Source: OAS926 sp035503715 (GTDB lineage Bacteria > Pseudomonadota > Alphaproteobacteria > Rhizobiales > Rhizobiaceae). Taken from it: a stretch of DNA of 64,000 bases. A model generated the notes under the pieces. That model made no database searches. It had not been told where the DNA came from and saw nothing but the letters and a program-made list of their open reading frames with translations. The translations under genes were made by a program, and so were the position numbers. The stretch spans positions 5,507 to 69,506 of the forward strand of contig DATJTE010000117.1 of the NCBI GenBank assembly GCA_035503715.1, written 5' to 3'. Positions 24,466 to 33,012 of this stretch are shown here, one piece after another (position 1 is the stretch's first letter; every line of letters begins with the position of its first letter).

Positions 24466-25511
24466 TGGAACGGCTGGCGCCTGAACAACATGACACGCTT
24501 GATGGTGTGCCTGAGCCGGCGGAAAGCCTGGAGCTCATCGGCCACGGCAACGCCGTCGCGTCGCTGACCACCGCATATCGCGCGGGAAAACTGCCGCACG
24601 CGCTGATCCTTGCCGGGCCGCGCGGCATCGGCAAGGCGACACTTGCTTTTCACCTTGCGCATTACCTGCTCAAACACCCGTCCGAACAGGGCGCGCCGGA
24701 AGTTTTTTCGGCGCGTGATCCGGCTTCGTCGTTGCACCGGCAGATCGCCTCCGGCGCGCATCCTTCGGTGCTGAACCTGACACGGCCGCTGAACGACAAG
24801 GGCGATCGCTTCAAGACTGTCATCTCCGTCGACGAGATCCGCCGCGTCGGACGCTTCCTGTCGCTCACCTCGCATGACGGCAGCTATCGCGTCGTCATCG
24901 TCGATCCGGCCGACGACATGAACCGCAACGCCGCAAACGCTCTGTTGAAGAATCTCGAGGAGCCACCTGCGCGAACGATCTTCGTCCTGATCGTCCATTC
25001 GCTGGGCAGTCTTTTGCCCACCATTCGCTCCCGCTGCCAAATGATCCGCCTTGACCCGCTATCGGATCAGAACGTGCTGACGGTCATGGAGACGTTCGAT
25101 ACCGCTGTCCCAGAGGGTGACGCGCGCGACGCGATGCTGAAGCACGCCAATGGCAGCCCGCGCGAAGCCGTGCTGATGACCGAATATGGCGGCGGCGAGA
25201 TCTCCGACGCCATGGATCGGATCACCTTGGCCAACCGGCTGGAGGTGCCGGCGGCGCACAAGCTGGCTGACGCCGTGGCCGCCCGTGGTCAGGACATCCA
25301 GTTCGGCCTGTTCAACGACCACGCGCTTGACCTGCTGACCCGCGCAGCGAGCGCCGCAGCCGAGCGCGGCGAGGTCGGGCGGGCCGACCGCATCGCGGAA
25401 GTCTTTGAAAAGTCACGGGTTGCGATAATCGACACGGACACTTACAATCTGGACCGCAAACAACACGCGCTGAGCATGATTACCCGCCTATACGACGCAT
25501 TTCGAATGTGA
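24465..25511 (+). CDS. holB: DNA polymerase III subunit delta'
   Basis: 348 aa clamp-loader subunit of the AAA+ fold. Landmarks are LILAGPRGIGKATLAFHLAH (modified P-loop), RVVIVDPADDMNRNAANALL, NLEEPPARTIFVLIVHSLGS and LPTIRSRCQMI (SRC motif). It loads the beta clamp as part of the DnaX complex. The start overlaps the tmk stop. The zinc-binding Cys cluster of some delta' proteins is not visible, common in this group. Confidence 0.93.
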   Translation: MERLAPEQHDTLDGVPEPAESLELIGHGNAVASLTTAYRAGKLPHALILAGPRGIGKATLAFHLAHYLLKHPSEQGAPEVFSARDPASSLHRQIASGAHPSVLNLTRPLNDKGDRFKTVISVDEIRRVGRFLSLTSHDGSYRVVIVDPADDMNRNAANALLKNLEEPPARTIFVLIVHSLGSLLPTIRSRCQMIRLDPLSDQNVLTVMETFDTAVPEGDARDAMLKHANGSPREAVLMTEYGGGEISDAMDRITLANRLEVPAAHKLADAVAARGQDIQFGLFNDHALDLLTRAASAAAERGEVGRADRIAEVFEKSRVAIIDTDTYNLDRKQHALSMITRLYDAFRM

Positions 25512-25591
25512 AGCCGTTCCGGCGGCCGGGCTGACGTCCGGCGCATCCTATTTCCACGCCAAGTTTCATCGAATTGCGAACGGCCACATCC

Positions 25592-27142
25592 ATGCCTAGC
25601 GAAAAGTTCTACATCACGACCGCCATTTCCTATCCGAACGGCAAGCCGCACATTGGCCACGCCTATGAGATGATCGCCACCGACGCGCTGGCGCGCTTTC
25701 AACGCCTCGATGGCAAGGACGTCTATTTCCTCACCGGCACCGACGAGCATGGCATCAAGATGCTGCAGACGGCGCGCAAGGAAGGGATCACGCCCCGCGA
25801 ACTGGCCGACCGCAACGCGGCCGAGTTCAAGCGCATGGCCGAGGCGCTCAACCTGTCGAACGACGATTTCATCCGCACGACCGAGAAGCGTCATTACGCC
25901 GCCAGCCAGGCGATCTGGAAGGCGATGGCGGCGAATGGCGACATCTACAAGGGCGGTTATGCCGGCTGGTACTCCGTGCGCGACGAAGCCTATTACGGCG
26001 AGGAAGAGACCGAGGTACGCGCCGACAATGTGCGCTATGGACCGCAGGGTACGCCGGTCGAGTGGGTGGAGGAGGAGAGTTACTTCTTCCGCCTCTCCGC
26101 CTATCAGGACCGGTTGCTCAAGCTATATGACGAAAATCCAAGCTTCATCGGTCCGGCCGAGCGCCGCAACGAGGTGATGAGCTTCGTCAAATCCGGGCTG
26201 AAGGATCTGTCGATCTCGCGCACGACCTTCGATTGGGGCGTACCGGTGCCGGGCGACGAGAAGCACGTCATGTATGTCTGGGTCGACGCGCTGACCAACT
26301 ACATCACCGGCGTCGGCTATCCGGATAGCGATGCGAAGCTGTGGCCATTCTGGCCGGCGGATGCTCATATCATCGGCAAGGACATCGTGCGTTTCCATGC
26401 GATCTACTGGCCGGCATTTCTCTGGTCAGCAGGCATCGAACTGCCGAAGCGCGTCTTCGGCCACGGCTTCGTCTTCAACCGCGGGGAGAAGATGTCGAAG
26501 TCGGTCGGCAACGTGATCGATCCGTTCAATCTGATCGAGCACTACGGCCTCGACCAGGTGCGCTATTTCTTCCTGCGTGAGGTGCCGTTCGGTCAGGACG
26601 GCAACTACAGCCATGAGGCGATCGTCAATCGCACCAATGCCGATCTCGCCAACGACCTCGGCAATCTGGCGCAGCGTTCGCTCTCGATGATCGCCAAGAA
26701 CTGCGGCGGCGTGGTGCCGAAGCGTGGCGCGATTGCGGAAGCCGATAAGGCGATCCTCGACCAGGCAGGCGCGGCACTCGAAACAGCGCGAAAGGCGATG
26801 GGCGAGCAGGCGATCCATATCGGGTTGGCGGCGATCTTCGGCGTCGTCGCCGAAGCGAACCGTTATTTTGCCGGCCAGGAGCCCTGGGCGCTGAAGAAGA
26901 CCGATCCGGCGCGGATGGAGAGCGTGCTTTATACGACGGCGGAAGTGATCCGGCGCATCGGCATTCTCTGCCAGCCTTATATCCCGGGCTCGGCGGCGAA
27001 GCTGCTCGACCAGCTCGCGATTCCGGCGGACCGTCGCTCCTTCGCGCATGTCGGCGAAAAGTACGCACTCGTCTCCGGCACACCATTGCCGGCGCCGCAG
27101 GGCGTGTTCCCGCGCTATGTCGAGCAGGCCGAGGGCGCGTAA
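25592..27142 (+). CDS. metG: methionine--tRNA ligase
   Basis: 516 aa class I aminoacyl-tRNA synthetase. HIGH motif in YPNGKPHIGHAYEM near residue 20, KMSKS motif in GEKMSKSVGNVIDPF near 305, and TGTDEHGIK of the methionine pocket. The zinc-knuckle cysteines of MetG1 are absent (WYSVRDEAYYGEEET), as in many alphaproteobacterial enzymes. There is no C-terminal tRNA-binding domain. ATG 25592 begins the normal MPSEKFYITTAISYPN. Confidence 0.96.
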   Translation: MPSEKFYITTAISYPNGKPHIGHAYEMIATDALARFQRLDGKDVYFLTGTDEHGIKMLQTARKEGITPRELADRNAAEFKRMAEALNLSNDDFIRTTEKRHYAASQAIWKAMAANGDIYKGGYAGWYSVRDEAYYGEEETEVRADNVRYGPQGTPVEWVEEESYFFRLSAYQDRLLKLYDENPSFIGPAERRNEVMSFVKSGLKDLSISRTTFDWGVPVPGDEKHVMYVWVDALTNYITGVGYPDSDAKLWPFWPADAHIIGKDIVRFHAIYWPAFLWSAGIELPKRVFGHGFVFNRGEKMSKSVGNVIDPFNLIEHYGLDQVRYFFLREVPFGQDGNYSHEAIVNRTNADLANDLGNLAQRSLSMIAKNCGGVVPKRGAIAEADKAILDQAGAALETARKAMGEQAIHIGLAAIFGVVAEANRYFAGQEPWALKKTDPARMESVLYTTAEVIRRIGILCQPYIPGSAAKLLDQLAIPADRRSFAHVGEKYALVSGTPLPAPQGVFPRYVEQAEGA

Positions 27143-27937
27143 ATGCTCGTCGACAGCCACTGCCATCTCGACTTCCCGGACTTCGCCGAAGAGCGGAGCG
27201 CGGTGATCGCGCGGGCAGTGGCTGCCGGCGTCGGCCGCATGGTGACGATCTCGACGCGCGTCAAACGCTTCGACCAGATCCTTGCCATCGCAGAGGCGCA
27301 TCCGGAGGTTTATTGCTCCGTCGGGACGCACCCGCACAATGCGGCGGAAGAACTTGACGTGACAATGGACGATCTCGTCCGGCTTTCACGCCATCCGAAG
27401 GTCGTCGCGATCGGCGAGGCTGGCCTCGACTATCATTACGACAAGTCCCCGCGCCCGGCGCAGGCGCAGGGATTCCGCACGCACATCGCAGCGGCGCGTG
27501 AGACGGGTCTTCCCCTCGTCATCCATGCGCGCGAAGCCGACGCCGACATGGGCGACATTCTCGAAGAAGAAAGCGGGCAGGGGGCCTTCCCCTTCATTAT
27601 GCATTGCTTTTCTTCGGGTCGTGGGCTTGCCGAACGCGCCCTCGCCCTTGGCGGCTACATTTCCTTCTCCGGCATCCTGACGTTCAAGAATTCGGAAGAG
27701 CTGCGCGCCATCGCGCGGGACGTGCCGCGCGACCGCCTGCTGGTCGAGACGGACGCGCCATATCTCGCGCCGGTGCCATTTCGCGGCAAGCGCAACGAAC
27801 CTGCTTACACGGCCTACACGGCGAAAGTGCTGGCCGAGACGATCGGCGCCAGCGAGGCAGAGATCGCGGCGATCACAACGGACAATTTCTTCAGGCTGTT
27901 CAAGAAAATGCCTCGGCCGGCATTGAAAGCCGCCTGA
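27143..27937 (+). CDS. TatD-family metal-dependent hydrolase
   Basis: 264 aa TIM-barrel DNase/hydrolase. Metal ligands sit in LVDSHCHLDFPDF, IGEAGLDYHYD (Glu), VIHAREAD (His), FIMHCFSSGR (His) and LLVETDAPYLAP (Asp). It starts directly at the metG stop (no gap), so it is in the same operon, a conserved order. Family members act as 3'-5' exonucleases or deacylases; the precise role here is not fixed. Confidence 0.93.
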   Translation: MLVDSHCHLDFPDFAEERSAVIARAVAAGVGRMVTISTRVKRFDQILAIAEAHPEVYCSVGTHPHNAAEELDVTMDDLVRLSRHPKVVAIGEAGLDYHYDKSPRPAQAQGFRTHIAAARETGLPLVIHAREADADMGDILEEESGQGAFPFIMHCFSSGRGLAERALALGGYISFSGILTFKNSEELRAIARDVPRDRLLVETDAPYLAPVPFRGKRNEPAYTAYTAKVLAETIGASEAEIAAITTDNFFRLFKKMPRPALKAA

Positions 27938-27940
27938 GAC

Positions 27941-28756
27941 GTGCCGGATACGCTGCGCTTCACCATCCTCGGCTGCGGTTCATCGCCGGGCACGCCGCGC
28001 ATCACCGGCGACTGGGGCGACTGCGATCCATCAAACCCGAAAAACCGGCGCACCCGTGCAGCCGCTATGGCAGAGCGCATCGGTCCAAACGGCGTCACGC
28101 GCGTCGTCATCGATACAGGCCCGGACTTTCGCGAGCAGATGCTGGCCGCCAAGGTGAAGCGCATCGACGCGGCGATCTACACGCATGCGCACGCCGATCA
28201 TATCCACGGCATCGACGATTTACGCGGCTACGTGCTCGAACAGCGTCGCCTCATGGACGTCTATTGCGACCAGCCGACACTGACGCGGCTGATGGATTCG
28301 TTCGGCTACTGTTTTACGACGCCGATCGGCAGCTCCTACCCGCCGATCCTCAAGGCGCGTCTTTTCGAGCACGAAAAACCGGTCGTCATTGAAGGGAAGG
28401 GGGGTCCCCTCTCCTTCGAGCCGCTGCCGCAGATCCATGGCGACATCATCTCGCTCGGCTTTCGCATCGGAGGCCTCGCCTATTGCCCTGACGTAAGCGA
28501 TTTTCCGCCGCCAACGGCCCACCGGCTCCGTGGCCTCGATATGCTGATCATCGACGCGCTGCAGCACCGCGCACACCCCAGCCATTTGTCGCTTGGCCAG
28601 GCGCTGGCCTGGATCGAGCGGCTGAAGCCGAAGCGCGGCGTGCTGACCCATATGCACATACCGCTGGATTACGACGCCGTGCGCAAAGCCACGCCGGATC
28701 ACGTCGAGCCGGCCTATGACGGCATGGTCATCGAGCTTCCATACGAGGGGGGGTGA
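27941..28756 (+). CDS. MBL-fold metallo-hydrolase (PhnP-like)
   Basis: 271 aa, start GTG 27941, three bases after tatD. Metal-binding motif THAHADHIHGIDDLR, then CPDVSDFPP and IIDALQHRAHPSHLS and LTHMHIPLDYD for the remaining ligands. The N-terminal LGCGSSPGTPRITGDWGDCD is typical of the PhnP/phosphodiesterase subgroup. It follows metG-tatD in most Hyphomicrobiales. The likely reaction is hydrolysis of a cyclic phosphodiester; the substrate is unknown. Confidence 0.9.
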   Translation: MPDTLRFTILGCGSSPGTPRITGDWGDCDPSNPKNRRTRAAAMAERIGPNGVTRVVIDTGPDFREQMLAAKVKRIDAAIYTHAHADHIHGIDDLRGYVLEQRRLMDVYCDQPTLTRLMDSFGYCFTTPIGSSYPPILKARLFEHEKPVVIEGKGGPLSFEPLPQIHGDIISLGFRIGGLAYCPDVSDFPPPTAHRLRGLDMLIIDALQHRAHPSHLSLGQALAWIERLKPKRGVLTHMHIPLDYDAVRKATPDHVEPAYDGMVIELPYEGG

Positions 28757-28757
28757 A

Positions 28758-29228
28758 ATGGCTGGCAGCATCGAGCGCGTGACGCTTGCCGCGGCGGCTG
28801 CCGGGCTGCCGATCGAGATTCGCCGCATGGGTGCCTCGACGCGTACGGCCGAAGAAGCGGCCCAGCAATGCGGCTGTGGCGTGGCCCAGATCGTCAAGTC
28901 GCTGATTTTTGAGGGCGAGCAATCGAAGCGGCTTTATCTGTTCCTGGTGTCCGGCGTTAACCAGCTCGATCTCGCCAAGGCGGCGGCGCTGACCGACGAA
29001 ACTTTGAAGCGCGCTGATCCAAGACGCATCCGCGACGAGACCGGTTTTGCCATTGGCGGCGTGTCACCGCTGGGACATCAGATTCCGATCGCGGCCTATG
29101 CCGACGAGACGCTGCTCGACCACACGATCGTCTGGGCGGCTGCCGGAGCGCACGACGCGGTTTTTGGCGCTGAGCCGAGAGCGTTGATGCGGGCCGCCAG
29201 CGCCAAGATCGCAGACCTCAAAGCATGA
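28758..29228 (+). CDS. YbaK/EbsC-type aminoacyl-tRNA deacylase domain protein
   Basis: 156 aa from ATG 28758, one base after the MBL stop region; a G-rich Shine-Dalgarno precedes it. Landmarks of the YbaK/ProX editing fold: AAQQCGCGVAQIVKSLIFEG, where the Lys is conserved, TGFAIGGVSPLGHQ, and a terminal AASAKIADLKA. It probably hydrolyses mischarged tRNA such as Cys- or Ala-tRNA(Pro). It is last in the core operon. Confidence 0.9.
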   Translation: MAGSIERVTLAAAAAGLPIEIRRMGASTRTAEEAAQQCGCGVAQIVKSLIFEGEQSKRLYLFLVSGVNQLDLAKAAALTDETLKRADPRRIRDETGFAIGGVSPLGHQIPIAAYADETLLDHTIVWAAAGAHDAVFGAEPRALMRAASAKIADLKA

Positions 29229-29346
29229 CAAACCGCACAAATCCGGGCTTTCGTATACCGGCGTAAGTTCCATAATATATCTTATGCGACTGGAGAATGG
29301 CACCGCCGGAGACACCCCTCGGCTCCGAAATCCTCGCGCTTCTCGA

Positions 29347-30516
29347 TCACGCTCGGCGTCTCTGCACCATGAGAAAGACGGCCAGCACGCAGCACATCAA
29401 CCCAAGCGACAATGGCAATCCTTGAGGTCCGATCAGCTGCATGGTGAGGCCAGTCGCTGGCGAACCGACAATGCCGCCAGCGCCCCAGACAAGCGAGAAC
29501 ACCGCGGTGCCGGCGATCAGCGCCTGACCGTCAAAGCGCTCGCCGAGTTGGATCAGCGCCATCGTGTAGATGCCGAACGACACGCCGCCCCAGACGAACA
29601 GCAGCGGCCAGACAAGCCACGAACCGAACAGCAGCGGCAAAGCCAGGCACCCGGCCAGCGACGCGAGCACGCAAAACAGCATGGTGCGCGTCGAGCCAAA
29701 CCGTTCGGCCATGTGCCCGAGCACGATCTGAAGCGCGGCGTCGCCGGCAATGAAACAGGCAATCAGCGAGGCAATGCGCGCTTCGCCGCTGCCGAAGGCG
29801 GCGCCATAGACGGCGAACATGGAAATCAGCGTCTGCTCGAAGGCGGCCGCGGCGAAGACAGCAAACAGCAGCAGCGGCGCGAGCCCGAAGAAGCCTCGTA
29901 CCGACGTCGCCTCGCCTTCGTGCGCCATCTTCGGCAACTGCGACGCGACGGCAAACAGGGTCAGGCCGACAAGCAGGAAGGCTGCAATGCCGATCATGAA
30001 AGGCGGCCAGCCATGCGTGCCGACCAGCCGGAGCAACAAGGGCCCGATGGCGAAGCCGCCCGAAACGATCGACGAATAGAGGCCCATGATGCGGCCCCGG
30101 CGCAATGGCGGCGCGATCGAGATCAGCCAGGTTTCCGCCAGCACATAGGGCGGCTTGGAGAAGAAGCCGAGCAGGAAGCGCAGTGGCATCCACGCCCAGA
30201 CGTCCTGTGTCCAGGCGATCGCGGCGAGCGTCAGTGCGGTCAGGACCGAGCACAAGATCGCAAGCCCTGCCCCGCCCATGCGCCGCGTGAGCGCCGGCGT
30301 GAAGGCCGAAGCCACGATGAAACCCAGCGGCGTCATTGCCGCCGACAGGCCGATCAGCCCGGGTGTTGTGCCTTGCCGCTCCAGGATGAAGCTGAGCAGC
30401 GGATAGAGCACGCCTTGCGCCAGAGCACCTAGCGTGACCGCCGCGATAAGGCCTCCGATCGCGACCCACGGGGTCCGATCGTCACGCGCTGACATCATGC
30501 TGCCGTTGGCGGTCAT
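29347..30516 (-). CDS. MFS transporter
   Basis: 389 aa, 12 hydrophobic segments. Starts MTANGSMMSARDDRTPWVAI; helix 1 is GGLIAAVTLGALAQGVLYPL, and RMGGAGLAILCSVLTAL follows the 2-3 loop. The central block SKPPYVLAETWLISIAPP with RGRIMGLYSS is typical of the YcaD-like subgroup. ATG 30516 overlaps the stop of the DUF1127 gene by four bases (ATGA), so co-translation is expected. Substrate unknown. Confidence 0.88.
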   Translation of the reverse strand: MTANGSMMSARDDRTPWVAIGGLIAAVTLGALAQGVLYPLLSFILERQGTTPGLIGLSAAMTPLGFIVASAFTPALTRRMGGAGLAILCSVLTALTLAAIAWTQDVWAWMPLRFLLGFFSKPPYVLAETWLISIAPPLRRGRIMGLYSSIVSGGFAIGPLLLRLVGTHGWPPFMIGIAAFLLVGLTLFAVASQLPKMAHEGEATSVRGFFGLAPLLLFAVFAAAAFEQTLISMFAVYGAAFGSGEARIASLIACFIAGDAALQIVLGHMAERFGSTRTMLFCVLASLAGCLALPLLFGSWLVWPLLFVWGGVSFGIYTMALIQLGERFDGQALIAGTAVFSLVWGAGGIVGSPATGLTMQLIGPQGLPLSLGLMCCVLAVFLMVQRRRA

Positions 30517-30737
30517 GCTTGCCAGAACGGCTTGGAGATTTCGGCCTCGACCTGCCGTGTCGTCAGACCGATATCGTCGATCAAATGAGAATTGGCGCTC
30601 GCCATCTGCTGCAAGTCCCAACGGAAACGCATGCGTTCGCTCCAGGTCGCGATGATGCTGCGCCGTGTCGCCAGGGCCGCCAAACCCTCATACCGATACG
30701 ATGCCTTCGCCGGCCCGATGAGAGAAATAACGTTCAT
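30513..30737 (-). CDS. DUF1127 domain protein
   Basis: 74 aa from ATG 30737 (MNVISLIGPAKAS). The middle WSERMRFRWDLQQMASANSH, followed by LIDDIGLTTRQVEAEISKPF and WQA, is the DUF1127 core and tail. Short DUF1127 proteins in Agrobacterium act in RNA turnover and phosphate/carbon control; for this longer variant the role is unknown. It is translationally coupled to the MFS gene, an unusual partner. Confidence 0.85.
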   Translation of the reverse strand: MNVISLIGPAKASYRYEGLAALATRRSIIATWSERMRFRWDLQQMASANSHLIDDIGLTTRQVEAEISKPFWQA

Positions 30738-30968
30738 GACAGCCTCCATGGCTTGAGGTCCGGACCTCTACCTGCACGAGGCTGACTTCTGGAAGAAACG
30801 AACGGCGCTGTCCTTAAGCACGCCCAAATAGTTCCGAAAACTTCCGAACGGCGCAGGGCGAAAATGCGATCCGGCGCCGATCGCGCTCCGCCCTATCTGT
30901 TTGTTTTTGCCGCACGATCCCGTTTCGAAACGTCTGCAACTGTTTGCGATTATGCTATAGAGCGGCAC

Positions 30969-32483
30969 ATGGAAGGGTCGCGCTTTACCTTTGGTCCGTT
31001 CGTGTTCGATTCCGCGGCGGGAACGCTACTTCGGGACGAAGCACCCGTTGCCGCGAGCTATCGCGCACTGAAACTGCTTGGCGCATTCGTCGCTCGACCC
31101 GGCGAAATCCTGAGCAAGGCCGAACTGATGGACGCGGCATGGTCGGGCGCAGCCGTCGAGGAAAGCAACCTCACCGTCCAGATCGCGCGGCTTAGGAAGC
31201 TGCTCGGTCCGGCCGCCGGCGATGCGGGCAGCGAATGGATCGCCACGGTGCCACGCGTCGGCTACCGTTTTGTAGGACCGGTCGTACAGCTCGACGGCGC
31301 GAAACGAAAACCGCTGCCCCTTCCTGACAAGCCATCGATCGCCGTGCTGCCTTTCGTCAATCTCGGCAACGATCCGGAGCACGAATCCTTCGCGGACGGA
31401 TTGACTGAAGACCTGATCACGGACCTGTCCAGGAACTCCGGCCTCTTCGTCATCGCCCGCAATTCGGCCTTTGCCTATAAGGGGCAGGTTTTTGATATGC
31501 GCGCAATCGCCGAGGACCTTGGCGTACGCTACCTGCTGACGGGCAGCGCACGGCGCGCCGCAGGACGCGTGCGCATCAATGCGCAACTGCTCGACGCTTT
31601 GAGCGGCGAGCATCTGTGGGCCGAACGCTTCGATCGTAACCTGGAGGATATCTTCGCGGTTCAGGACGAGGTCACGGCCAGGATCGTGGAGGCGCTCACC
31701 GGCCGGCTCGGCGCGCCGCCGCCGCGCAACCGGCCGAAGAATATGGAGGCCTACGATCTGTGCGTGCGGGCGCGCAAGCTGATGGACGATTCCCCGCAGA
31801 CCGCACGCGAGGCGCATCTGCTGCTTACCCGCGCGGCCGCGCTCGACCCGGACTATGCCGAGCCGTATCGCTGGCTCGCGCTCAACCATTGGATGGGATG
31901 GGTGCATTCCGGCGGACCGACCGAGGCCGACCGTGCCACCGCCCTCGAGCTTGCCCGCAAGGCGGTGGCGATCGACCCCAACGATGCCGGCTGCCGCTGG
32001 ATCCTGGCTTACCTGCTGACCTATGCGCGCAGCTTCGCCGAGGCGGACCAGGAGTTCGCGCGCGCGATCGCGCTCGACCCGAATGAGGCCGACGCCTGGG
32101 CGGTGCTGTCAGACGTCACGGTGCTGGCAGGTCGCGTCGAGGAAGGCCTTAAACACATCCGCAAGGCATTCCGGCTGAACCCGTTTCCGCCCGGCTGGTA
32201 TCACATGACGCTCGGCCAGGCCTTGTACGCGGCGCGTGAGTATGAGGCGGCGATCGAGACGCTGCTCAGGGACGAAACCTATCACACGTCCTCGCGCCGC
32301 TTCCTGGCGGCCAGCCTTGCGCAGCTTGGCCGTCTCGACGAAGCGCGCGCCGAGGTGGAGCTGTTCCTGGTCGGCAACCCGCGTTTTACGACCAGCCACT
32401 GGGCCAGGGTCGAGCCGTTCCGCGACGCCGCGACGCTCGCGCATTTCGTCGATGGCTTTCGCAAGGCCGGACTGCCGGAATAG
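30969..32483 (+). CDS. OmpR-type winged-helix regulator with TolB-like and TPR regions
   Basis: 504 aa from ATG 30969. Residues 1-100 are a winged HTH (FTFGPFVFDSAAGTLLRDE, SNLTVQIARLRKLLG, TVPRVGYRFVGP), as in CadC/PhoB. About 115-250 is a TolB/FlgO-like domain (KPSIAVLPFVNLGNDPEHES, FADGLTEDLITDLSR, YLLTGSARRAAGRVRIN). About 270-490 holds TPR-like helices. Unlike CadC there is no transmembrane segment between the HTH and the sensor part, so it is cytoplasmic. Target genes are unknown; the upstream gap to DUF1127 is about 230 bases. Confidence 0.88.
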   Translation: MEGSRFTFGPFVFDSAAGTLLRDEAPVAASYRALKLLGAFVARPGEILSKAELMDAAWSGAAVEESNLTVQIARLRKLLGPAAGDAGSEWIATVPRVGYRFVGPVVQLDGAKRKPLPLPDKPSIAVLPFVNLGNDPEHESFADGLTEDLITDLSRNSGLFVIARNSAFAYKGQVFDMRAIAEDLGVRYLLTGSARRAAGRVRINAQLLDALSGEHLWAERFDRNLEDIFAVQDEVTARIVEALTGRLGAPPPRNRPKNMEAYDLCVRARKLMDDSPQTAREAHLLLTRAAALDPDYAEPYRWLALNHWMGWVHSGGPTEADRATALELARKAVAIDPNDAGCRWILAYLLTYARSFAEADQEFARAIALDPNEADAWAVLSDVTVLAGRVEEGLKHIRKAFRLNPFPPGWYHMTLGQALYAAREYEAAIETLLRDETYHTSSRRFLAASLAQLGRLDEARAEVELFLVGNPRFTTSHWARVEPFRDAATLAHFVDGFRKAGLPE

Positions 32484-32505
32484 AAAACCGGCGTCCCGCA
32501 AATCG

Positions 32506-33012
32506 TCACCGCATGTCGAGCCTGAACGGAATGCCTTCATAGGCATCCGCCCCGCGCCCAATCCCGTCGATCGCGTCAACCATCCGCCCTCTCCGGCCGA
32601 GAATGGCGTCGGCGATGCTGACTAGCCGGATGTTCGGCGTTGCGGACGGCGACGCGGAACGCAATGCCTCAGCGAGCTCTTTCTCGTCGCGCTTTGGATC
32701 AAGCGCGGCGGCAATGATGTAGGCGGCGGCGGTCGACCGGCTGATACCGGCAAAACAGTTCACGACGAGCGGCTTCTTGCGATCCCAGTTGGCGGCAAAA
32801 CCGAGCAACGACTGGACGTGATCGAGGCCGGGCGGCGTCATATCCGGCATCTCGGTGATAATGTCATGCATCGACAGCAACAGATGGTCGGTTGCCAGGA
32901 GGCTCGCAGGCCGCTCCATCGCGGTGCCGACGCTCAGCAACGATATCAGGCGGCCGGCGCCGACCGACTGGACGGTTTCGCCGACACGCGAGAGCGGGCA
33001 CACATAGATCAT
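32506..33012 (-). CDS. protein tyrosine/dual-specificity phosphatase-like protein
   Basis: 168 aa. The active-site loop is VVNCFAGISRSTAAA: Cys86 and Arg92 make the CX5R signature of Cys-based phosphatases. A general-acid Asp is plausible in MHDIITEMPDM. The start at 33012 overlaps the cobD stop by four bases (ATGA), so it is translated with a cobalamin gene. A role in the pathway (for example removing a phosphate from an intermediate) is inference from position only. Confidence 0.85.
   Translation of the reverse strand: MIYVCPLSRVGETVQSVGAGRLISLLSVGTAMERPASLLATDHLLLSMHDIITEMPDMTPPGLDHVQSLLGFAANWDRKKPLVVNCFAGISRSTAAAYIIAAALDPKRDEKELAEALRSASPSATPNIRLVSIADAILGRRGRMVDAIDGIGRGADAYEGIPFRLDMR

Noticed and set aside
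29284..30432. 382-aa plus-strand frame opposite the MFS gene
   Set aside because: Very Arg/Gln/His-rich antisense of a membrane protein gene; not protein-like.
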